From AP-15 sp963785565 (GTDB taxonomy: Bacteria > Pseudomonadota > Alphaproteobacteria > ATCC43930 > CGMCC-115725), in NCBI GenBank assembly GCA_963785565.1, contig CAWAVV010000007.1, forward strand, positions 76,168 to 140,167: a stretch of DNA of 64,000 bases. The letters run 5' to 3'. The translations under genes were made by a program, and so were the position numbers. The notes below the pieces were generated by a model. That model searched no databases and had not been told where the DNA came from. It saw only the letters and a program-made list of their open reading frames with translations. Positions 43,297 through 50,487 of this stretch are shown piece after piece (within the stretch, counting starts at the first letter, position 1; each line of letters begins with the position of its first letter).

Positions 43297-44565
43297 TCAT
43301 GCTGCACCCGCGGATTTGGTGCTGTCGACGTACTCGGGCACCCGATAATAGACCCAGACTAGATTCGCCAGCAGCACCATGCCGGTAATCAGGAACACCC
43401 AGCGCAACCCGAACACGGCGGCGACCGCGCCGCCGCTCAGCGGGCCAAGCGAGTTGCCGAGAAACATGGCCGAGGCGGTGATGCCGTAAACCGTGCCGCG
43501 CTGCTCCCGTGGAACGAGCCGGCCGACCAGCGCATTGGCGGTCGGCAAAATTCCGCCGATGAACAGCCCGAGGCCAAAGCGCAGGGCGGTAAACGTCAAA
43601 TAGCTGCCGGCGAAGGCCTGCGGCAAGGTGGTCAAGGTCGCCCCCAGCAGCGCGATCAGCAGCACCCGGCGGTAGCCGATCTTGTCGCTCTTGTTACCCA
43701 GGAACGGAGCGGCCACGACATTGGAGAGGCCGGTTATCGAGAAGGCGATACCGCTCAGGGTCGCAAGATTGGGCTGGTCGCCCAGCAGCTGCTTGACGAA
43801 TAAGGTCACCACCGGCTGCACCGTGCGCACCCCGAACTGCGCCATCAGCAGCACAAAGAACAGCGCCATCAGGCCCGGCGAGCGCGCTATTGCGATCAAA
43901 CTGTTGAGCACGGCGCGCCGGCCGCGCGCCTGAGGCGCGGCGACAAAGCGTTCGCGCACGCCGAACCAGACGAAGCCGGTCGACACCAGGACCGTCGCCG
44001 CGGTGCAGTAGAACGGGATGCGGTAACTGCCGGTCGCGTCGGCGAGCGCGCCGCCGAGCAGCGGGCCGACCAGCGAACCGACGAGCTGGCCGGTGCTGAG
44101 CCAGCCAAGGGCAAAGCCGAGCCGCTCTTCGGGGGCTTGGCTCGCGACCAGAGCGATCGCCGTGCTCGAAAAGCCGGCAAAGACACCCATCAGCGCGCGA
44201 AAGGCGAAGACCTGCCAGACATTACCCGCGGCCCCCATCAATCCCGCGAACAGCCCGACAGCCAGGCTCGACCGCAACAGCATCAATTTACGCCCGTGGC
44301 GGTCGGCAAGGCGGCCCCACAACGGCGAGGCGAAAGCCGCGACAAGAGACGTCACCCCGGCGAGGATCCCGGCCCACAAGGCGACCGCGCTCGCCGACTT
44401 GACCCCGAGCACCGGCAAAAACAGCGGCATGATCGGGCTCAGCATCGAGAACGCCATGGTCATGACAAACTGGATGCCGACCATCGCCCACAAGGTGCGC
44501 TGCCATTGCGCCTCGGGCTCTTGCCGGCTGCGGTCGTTGATTGCCTCGACGCGCTCCTCGGCCAT
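43297..44565 (-). CDS. MFS transporter, drug-efflux (TetA/MdtG-like) type
   Basis: 422 residues from ATG 44565, with a GGGGGAC stretch upstream. About 12 hydrophobic helices. The cytoplasmic motif A between helices 2 and 3 is GRLADRHGRK, and the start MAEERVEAINDRSRQEPEAQ is a hydrophilic N-terminal cap. The FALGWLSTGQLVGSLVGPLLGG segment resembles motif C of drug/H+ antiporters, so efflux is favoured. It is divergent from the MHS-type transporter at 45074 and tail-to-head with the flavin reductase (same strand, 56 bases), so might be co-expressed with the dioxygenase genes. Confidence 0.86.
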   Translation of the reverse strand: MAEERVEAINDRSRQEPEAQWQRTLWAMVGIQFVMTMAFSMLSPIMPLFLPVLGVKSASAVALWAGILAGVTSLVAAFASPLWGRLADRHGRKLMLLRSSLAVGLFAGLMGAAGNVWQVFAFRALMGVFAGFSSTAIALVASQAPEERLGFALGWLSTGQLVGSLVGPLLGGALADATGSYRIPFYCTAATVLVSTGFVWFGVRERFVAAPQARGRRAVLNSLIAIARSPGLMALFFVLLMAQFGVRTVQPVVTLFVKQLLGDQPNLATLSGIAFSITGLSNVVAAPFLGNKSDKIGYRRVLLIALLGATLTTLPQAFAGSYLTFTALRFGLGLFIGGILPTANALVGRLVPREQRGTVYGITASAMFLGNSLGPLSGGAVAAVFGLRWVFLITGMVLLANLVWVYYRVPEYVDSTKSAGAA

Positions 44566-44956
44566 GTCCCCCGCTCTCCCGGCCGGCTCAGGCCGCCGCT
44601 GTCGGCCGGTCTCGAGCTTTGTAACCGAAGGCCAGGTTGTCGGCACCGGCTTTACGTAATCGCGGTCCCGGTGAGAGTACGGTGGCTCCGCTGCAAAAAC
44701 CGCGCGAGGGGGGAGCGGGACGGCGGGGCGCTCTATCGCGCCGACAACTTGGCGGAGTTCCACCGACGCGGCTCGATTGTCGGCCTCGGGCCTCAGCGAA
44801 GCGGTGGCCGCCTCAAATACCGCGATCCCTGGGAGCCGGCCCTGGCCTCGTTGCACTCTGACGAAAGCGACGGAGCGGTCGGCTAGTCGGCAGGTTGATC
44901 AGGCTTGCGCCTTCGGGCCTTGCGCGCACCCGAGCACGACGCGGCATCGGGCCAAG

Positions 44957-44975
44957 TTGCACGAATCCTGTGCAA
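44957..44975. promoter_or_regulatory. Inverted repeat, candidate operator
   Basis: TTGCAC and GTGCAA are separated by seven bases in the 508-base spacer between divergent transporter genes, about 100 bases before the ATG at 45074. The remaining spacer (44566-45073) has no credible gene. A dimeric repressor or a LysR-type activator could bind here; no regulator gene is adjacent. Confidence 0.35.
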
Positions 44976-45073
44976 TAAACTCTTAAAAAAAGCGAGGACA
45001 TTTTCGCATCGCTGACCTACACTGGACGCAAGGCTCCGCTACGGGGGCCGTCTCAAACGGAGAGGTGTGGGCG

Positions 45074-46348
45074 ATGGCGACGGCAGCGATGGCAAATTCG
45101 ATTCCGTGGTGGAAAGAGCCGACCAAGGATCAGTGGTACGCCTTTGGCGCGGCCTGGATGGGCTGGACCCTGGACGCCTTCGACTTCACCATTTTCCTGC
45201 TGATCATGGTGCCGATCGCCAAGGAGTTTAACGTCCCGCTGACTGCCGTCACCATCGTCTTCACGTTGACTCTATGGATGCGGCTCGTTGGCGCGACCGC
45301 TTCGGGTTGGCTCGCCGATCGGGCCGGGCGCAAGATCCCGTTGATGATCTCGATCTTCGGCTATTCGGTGTGCAATTTCATCGCCGGGTTTTCACCGGCC
45401 TTCTGGTTCCTGCTGTTGTTCCGCGCACTCCTCGGTCTGTTCATGGGCGCGGAATGGCCGGCCGGTGCTTCTTTGGCGATGGAGACCTGGCCGCAGCGTT
45501 CACGCGGCTTTATGAGCGGGGTTCTGCAGGGCTCGTGGGGCCTCGGCTTTCTGCTCTCGAGCCTGGTCTACGGCATCTTTTACAAATACGTCGGCTGGCG
45601 CGGCATGTTGTGGGTCGGCATCGCGCCGGCATTGGCCCTCGTCTATATTCGCTACTTTGTCAAGGAGCCTGAAGTTTGGCTCGAAAACCGCCGGCTGCAG
45701 CGCACCCAGAAGCGCGAGGTCCGGGTGCCGCTGCTCAAGATCTTCAAACGCGGCATGATCGGCAATACGGTGACCACATGCTGGTTCCAGGCGGCCGGGT
45801 TTGTCACTTACTATTCGATCAACGCGCTGTTCGCGACCCATCTGCAAAAGGATCTCGGTCTTAGCCCGGCGCTGATCGCAACGCCGATCGCCTTCGCCAA
45901 TATCCTGGTGTTTCTCGCCAGCTCGGGCTGGGGCTGGGTGTCGGATAAGATCGGTCGCCGCCCGGCGATGATCATCCCGGCGCTGTGCGCGATCCCGCTG
46001 GTCCCGATCTATCTGTTCTCGGGCAACTTCACCTGGGTGGTGATCGCCTTTGTCGCGCAAGGGCTGTTCGCCGGCGGTGGCATGTATGGACAGGTCCCGA
46101 GCTACTTGACCGAACGGTTCCCAACCGAGATCCGCGGCACCGCGACCGGCTTTTGCTATCACGTCGGCGCCATCCCGGGCGCGATGGTGCCGCCGATTCT
46201 GACCTATTTCGCGATTACCTGGAATCTCGGTTTCGCGATCCCGATGGCAATAGGAACCCTGTTCGGTCTCGCCAATTTTATCTTGTCGGTAGCGTTCGGC
46301 CCCGAGACCAGGGGTACCGAAATGTCGCCCGAGTTGGTCGTCGCCTGA
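45074..46348 (+). CDS. MFS transporter, metabolite:H+ symporter type (paralogue A)
   Basis: 424 residues from ATG 45074 with AGAGG upstream. A conserved opening NSIPWWKEPTKDQWYAFGAA leads into helix 1, TLDAFDFTIFLLIMVPIA is characteristic of the sialate/metabolite symporter branch, and motif A is GWLADRAGRK. Twelve helices are expected. Likely imports an organic acid. Its closest relative is the next gene downstream (46536), from which it is separated by a terminator; both share the same helix 1 motif DAFDFTIFLLIM and the AEWP segment near helix 4. Confidence 0.88.
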   Translation: MATAAMANSIPWWKEPTKDQWYAFGAAWMGWTLDAFDFTIFLLIMVPIAKEFNVPLTAVTIVFTLTLWMRLVGATASGWLADRAGRKIPLMISIFGYSVCNFIAGFSPAFWFLLLFRALLGLFMGAEWPAGASLAMETWPQRSRGFMSGVLQGSWGLGFLLSSLVYGIFYKYVGWRGMLWVGIAPALALVYIRYFVKEPEVWLENRRLQRTQKREVRVPLLKIFKRGMIGNTVTTCWFQAAGFVTYYSINALFATHLQKDLGLSPALIATPIAFANILVFLASSGWGWVSDKIGRRPAMIIPALCAIPLVPIYLFSGNFTWVVIAFVAQGLFAGGGMYGQVPSYLTERFPTEIRGTATGFCYHVGAIPGAMVPPILTYFAITWNLGFAIPMAIGTLFGLANFILSVAFGPETRGTEMSPELVVA

Positions 46349-46373
46349 ACGGCCGCTCGCAAACCAGGCAACG

Positions 46374-46408
46374 GGCCTCTCTTGGTAATTACCAAGAGAG
46401 GCCTTTTT
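46374..46408 (+). terminator. Rho-independent terminator
   Basis: A perfect 30-base palindrome (46374-46403, 15-bp arms meeting at AATT) begins 25 bases after the transporter stop and is followed directly by TTTTT (46404-46408). This is a textbook intrinsic terminator, the clearest in the window. Confidence 0.9.
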
Positions 46409-46535
46409 GCTTCTGAATGTTGTCCAACATCGCAGCGCCGTATCGGGCCGAGCTCCAGAGCTAGCAAGATCGGCGCCGCCTAAACGAATTCGACAAGGGC
46501 CCCGCCTAAGGGGCCGATCAACAAGGGAGAAGTCC

Positions 46536-47813
46536 ATGTCAATCGCCGTCGACGCCCGAAATGCGATACCGTGGTATAAGGAGCCAACCAAAGAGCAGTG
46601 GCTGGCCTGGGTCGCCGCCTGGCTCGGTTGGACCCTCGATGCTTTCGATTTCACGATCTTCCTGTTGATCATGCTGCCGATCTCGCAGGAGTTTCACGTG
46701 CCGCTGACCGCGGTGACCGCGGTCTTCACCCTAACCCTGTGGATGCGCCTGGTCGGCGCCACCGCCTCGGGTTGGCTCGCCGACCGGATCGGCCGCAAGA
46801 AACCGTTGATGATCTCGATCGCGTGGTATTCGGCGTGCAACTTCATCGCCGCCTTCTCGCCGGCGTTCTGGTTTCTGTTTTTATTCCGTGCGTTGCTCGG
46901 CATCGGCATGGGAGCGGAATGGCCCTGCGGCGCGGCGTTGGCGATGGAAAGCTGGCCGATCCGCTCGCGCGGGTTTATGGCCGGCGTCCTGCAATCCTCG
47001 TGGGGCCTCGGCGCCCTGCTGTCGAGCGCGGCTTATGGCTTGCTCTATACGTCGATCGGATGGCGCGGCCTGCTGATGCTCGGTGTGCTGCCGGCGCTGT
47101 GGATCGTCTTTGTCCGCCGTTATGTCAAAGAGCCGCCGGTCTGGGTCGAGAACCGAAGGCTGCAGCGCACCCAGCACCGCGAAGTCCGCGTGCCGCTGGT
47201 CAAGATCTTCAAGCGCGGCCTGCTCGCCAACACTTTGACCGCATGCTGGTGGATGGCCAGCGCCTTTGTCGTCGGCTACTCGGTCGGCGGTCTGTTCCCG
47301 ACCTATTTGCAGAAAGATCTGCATCTCAGCCCGGGGCTGGTGGCCCTGCCGATCATGCTGCAAAGCATAGTGTTCTTCTTGTCGGGTTCGTTTTACGGCT
47401 GGATGGCGGACCGCATCGGCCGGCGCTGGGCGATTATCATCCCGGCGCTGCTGACCATCCCGATCGCGCCGTTCTATCTGCTGACCCACGACTTCACGAT
47501 GATCGTCGTGTTTTTCACCTTGCAGGGCGCGTTTGGCGGCGGCGGCATGCACACGCTGTACCCGGCCTATCTCGCCGAGAGATTCCCGACCGAGGTGCGC
47601 GCAACGGCGTCCGGTTTCGTCTATCATCAGGGCGCCATCTTCGGCGGCTTGACAGCGCCGGTTATCACCTATTTCGCGATCAACTGGCATACGGGATTTG
47701 CAATCCCGATGATGCTCGGCACTATCTTAGCCGCCATTAGTGTCGCCGCGGCGGTGTGGGCCGGGCCCGAGACACGCGGCAGGCAGCTCGTCGCCGAACT
47801 GTCGGTGGCCTGA
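46536..47813 (+). CDS. MFS transporter, metabolite:H+ symporter type (paralogue B)
   Basis: 425 residues from ATG 46536 (AAGGGAGAAG upstream). Same architecture as paralogue A: NAIPWYKEPTKEQWLAWVAA start, TLDAFDFTIFLLIMLPISQE in helix 1, motif A GWLADRIGRKKP, and a shared ENRRLQRTQ loop before helix 7. By eye about 60-65 percent identical to A, so an older tandem duplication. A 187-base spacer with its own terminator means it probably has its own promoter, allowing different regulation. Converges on the cyclo-ligase gene 13 bases away. Confidence 0.88.
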   Translation: MSIAVDARNAIPWYKEPTKEQWLAWVAAWLGWTLDAFDFTIFLLIMLPISQEFHVPLTAVTAVFTLTLWMRLVGATASGWLADRIGRKKPLMISIAWYSACNFIAAFSPAFWFLFLFRALLGIGMGAEWPCGAALAMESWPIRSRGFMAGVLQSSWGLGALLSSAAYGLLYTSIGWRGLLMLGVLPALWIVFVRRYVKEPPVWVENRRLQRTQHREVRVPLVKIFKRGLLANTLTACWWMASAFVVGYSVGGLFPTYLQKDLHLSPGLVALPIMLQSIVFFLSGSFYGWMADRIGRRWAIIIPALLTIPIAPFYLLTHDFTMIVVFFTLQGAFGGGGMHTLYPAYLAERFPTEVRATASGFVYHQGAIFGGLTAPVITYFAINWHTGFAIPMMLGTILAAISVAAAVWAGPETRGRQLVAELSVA

Positions 47814-47826
47814 TCGCCGAGCCAAG

Positions 47827-48447
47827 CTAGCGCTGGCGGAGCCCGGCCTCGGTTACGATCAGATCCATCGGGATATCGAAATCCTGGGGGTGGATCGTCT
47901 CGAGTTGCGAGAACTCGAAGCCAACGCCGATCGCCAGCGGCCGCGGCGCTAGGGCGGCCAGGGTGCGGTCGAAATAGCCGCCTCCATAGCCCAGGCGGTA
48001 GCATTGCCGGTCGAACCCGACGAGCGGCGCCAGCACCGCCTGCGGCAGCGTAATCTCGCGCTTTGCCGGTATGGGGATTCCCCACACCCCGTCAATCAGC
48101 GGGTCGCCCGGCCGCCAGCGCCGGTATTCGAGCGGCCCCTTTTTGTCGACCACCACCGGCAAGGCCGCGGCGAAACCTGCCGCGAGCAACCGGTCGACGA
48201 GAGGGCGCGGGTCGAATTCAGCCCTAAACGGCCAATAGACCCCGAGGGTGATCCCCGGCCGCTCGGCCAGCACCGCCCACAGCCGACCCTCAAGCTCGCG
48301 GCCCCACTCCCGGCGCAGCACCGGCGCGGCGCCGGTGCGCAACGCCAACAGGCGCTCCCGCTCCGACCGGCGCCACGCCTTGACTGCGGCGGGATCCACC
48401 TCGGAACAGGCCGGCTCAGAACAGGCCGGTGATCCGCCCCTCGGCAT
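47827..48447 (-). CDS. 5-formyltetrahydrofolate cyclo-ligase
   Basis: 206 residues from ATG 48447 (GTG 48399 would avoid the overlap with the upstream gene and is also possible). LGVYWPFRAEFDPRPLVDRL is the folate-binding region; the signature near the C-terminus is LVGFDRQCYRLGYGGGYFDR, the ATP/substrate loop of this family. It turns 5-formyl-THF into 5,10-methenyl-THF with ATP. It overlaps the 3' end of fhs by 32 bases with the ATG start, so both are in one C1-folate unit. Confidence 0.9.
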   Translation of the reverse strand: MPRGGSPACSEPACSEVDPAAVKAWRRSERERLLALRTGAAPVLRREWGRELEGRLWAVLAERPGITLGVYWPFRAEFDPRPLVDRLLAAGFAAALPVVVDKKGPLEYRRWRPGDPLIDGVWGIPIPAKREITLPQAVLAPLVGFDRQCYRLGYGGGYFDRTLAALAPRPLAIGVGFEFSQLETIHPQDFDIPMDLIVTEAGLRQR

Positions 48448-50119
48448 CGACCTCGATATTGTTTGCGGCCGGCACGCGGGGAAGGCCGGGCATCGTCATG
48501 ATGTCGCCGCAGATCGCGACGACGAACTCCGCGCCGGCCGACAGCCGCACCTCGCGGATCGCCACGGTGTGGCCGCTCGGCGCCCCCTTGGCGTTGGGAT
48601 CGGTCGTGAAGCTGAGCTGGGTCTTGGCGATGCACACCGGGAAATGACCGAAGCCCTGATCCTGCAACTGGGCGAGCTGGTCCTGTACCGGTTTGCTGGC
48701 CTCGATGTCTTCGGCGCCATAGATGCGTTGAGCGATCGTACGAACCTTTTCCAGCAGCGGCATCTCGTCCGGATAGAGAAATTTGAGCTTCGCGGCCCCG
48801 CTCTCGGCGAGGTCGACGACCGCATGAGCGAGTTCGACAGCCCCCTCCCCGCCCTCCGCCCAATGATCGGCGATGACCGCCTTGACGCCCTCGGCCGCGC
48901 ACAACTCCTTGAGCCGGGCATGCTCGCGCGCGGTGTCGGCGCTGAAGCGGTTGACCGAGACCACCGCCGGCACGCCGAACTGGCGGATGTTGCCAAGGTG
49001 GCGGGAGAGGTTGGCAAACCCTTTTTCGAGCGCCTCGACGTTTTCCTCGCGCAGCGCATTGAGCGCCACGCCGCCATGCATCTTCAGCGCGCGCACCGTC
49101 GTCACCACGACGGCCGCCGCCGGGCTGAGCCCCGCTTTGCGGCACTTGATGTCGATGAACTTCTCGGCCCCGAGATCGGCGCCGAACCCGGCCTCGGTGA
49201 CCACATAATCGGCGAGCTTGAGCGCGGATGTGGTCGCGATTACCGAATTGCAGCCATGGGCGATATTGGCGAACGGGCCGCCATGGATAAAGACCGGGTT
49301 GTGCTCGATCGTCTGCACCAGATTGGGGGCGAGCGCGTCCTTCAGCAGCGCGGTCATCGATCCCGCCGCTTTGACGTCGGCGGCGGTCACCGGCTTGCGC
49401 TCCCGCGTCTGGCCGACGTGGATATTGCCGAGCCGCCGCTGCAAATCCTGCAGGCCGGTCGCCAGGCAGAACGTCGCCATCACCTGCGAGGCGGCGGTGA
49501 TGTCGAACCCGTCCTCGCGCGGATAGCCGTTGGCGACGCCGCCGAGTGAGGAAACGGTCGAGCGCAAGGCCCGGTCATTCATGTCCATGGCGCGGCGCCA
49601 GCTGACCCGGCGCGGATCGATGCGCGGATCGAGCCCATAATAGATGTGATTGTCGACCATCGCCGCGAGCAGGTTGTTGGCGGCGCCGATCGCGTGGATA
49701 TCGCCGGTGAAATGGAGGTTGATGTCCTCCATCGGCACGACCTGGGCATAGCCGCCGCCGGCCGCACCGCCCTTGACGCCAAAGCACGGGCCCATGCTGG
49801 CTTCGCGCAGGCACAGCATCGCCTTTTTGCCGATCAGGTTGAGCGCGTCGCCGAGCCCGACCGTCGTCGTCGTCTTGCCTTCGCCGGCGGGGGTCGGGGT
49901 GATCGCGGTGACCAGGATCAGCTTGGCGTTCGGCCGATCGGGCAGCGAGCGCACGTAATCGAGCGCGATCTTCGCCTTGTATTTGCCGTAGGGCGATATC
50001 GCCTCCTCGGGGATCGCAAGCTTTTCGCTGGCGATCTCGCCGATTGGCAGCATCACCGCTTCCTGGGCGATCTCGATATTCGATTTCGGGTTTTTGTGCT
50101 GGTCTGCTCCGCGCGCCAC
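48416..50119 (-). CDS. fhs: Formate--tetrahydrofolate ligase
   Basis: 567 residues from GTG 50119, GAGGGAG upstream. P-loop TPAGEGKTTTTVGLGDAL near residue 70, EASMGPCFGVKGGAAGGGYA, TGDIHAIGAANNL and the folate-binding region GAEKFIDIKCR make identification firm; length is within the normal 550-570. It makes 10-formyl-THF from formate and ATP, feeding purine synthesis, serine or formate assimilation. The cyclo-ligase gene overlaps its 3' end. No folD is nearby. Confidence 0.96.
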   Translation of the reverse strand: MARGADQHKNPKSNIEIAQEAVMLPIGEIASEKLAIPEEAISPYGKYKAKIALDYVRSLPDRPNAKLILVTAITPTPAGEGKTTTTVGLGDALNLIGKKAMLCLREASMGPCFGVKGGAAGGGYAQVVPMEDINLHFTGDIHAIGAANNLLAAMVDNHIYYGLDPRIDPRRVSWRRAMDMNDRALRSTVSSLGGVANGYPREDGFDITAASQVMATFCLATGLQDLQRRLGNIHVGQTRERKPVTAADVKAAGSMTALLKDALAPNLVQTIEHNPVFIHGGPFANIAHGCNSVIATTSALKLADYVVTEAGFGADLGAEKFIDIKCRKAGLSPAAAVVVTTVRALKMHGGVALNALREENVEALEKGFANLSRHLGNIRQFGVPAVVSVNRFSADTAREHARLKELCAAEGVKAVIADHWAEGGEGAVELAHAVVDLAESGAAKLKFLYPDEMPLLEKVRTIAQRIYGAEDIEASKPVQDQLAQLQDQGFGHFPVCIAKTQLSFTTDPNAKGAPSGHTVAIREVRLSAGAEFVVAICGDIMTMPGLPRVPAANNIEVDAEGRITGLF

Positions 50120-50487
50120 GCCGTTTCTCCCTCACTGACGTCTCGGCTGCGGTCTTAGCCCGTTCGCATCGAAAGGCGCAACCGTTTGCGTGGTAGTCGG
50201 CGACCACCACCCCCAGAGGCACACCGTCCCCCTGCGCCCCCAATGCGAGCGCCTTTCTCCCATCCTCGACGTTCAGGCATAGGGCCGGTAAGTTCAGCAA
50301 CGGCACGGCAATCGACATCTGCAGGCTCCCGGCCCTGGTGGACTGCTCGCCGTCAAGTTGACAACGTCGCCGCGTCAACCACAATCTAGCTTAGGAGCGG
50401 TGGGCTGACTCGCCATCTTCGGCGGTCCCGTCGCTCCCAAAGAGGCGCGGGGCGGGCCCCCGCAAACCGCTGAGAGGAAGAAGCGCC
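50120..50487. other. Intergenic region between divergent fhs and CoA-transferase genes
   Basis: No credible gene: minus-strand frames reading into fhs continue upstream here but have no recognised domain. Both promoters must lie in this 368-base stretch; I could not place them. Confidence 0.4.

Noticed and set aside
48248..49549. 433-residue frame on the plus strand over fhs
   Set aside because: Antisense to an unmistakable formate-THF ligase; long antisense frames are expected at this GC content.
50145..50384. Minus-strand frame reading LLNLPALCLNVEDGRKALAL upstream of fhs
   Set aside because: Considered as an amidase-type C-terminus, but the match is too short and the frame runs on antisense into fhs frames.
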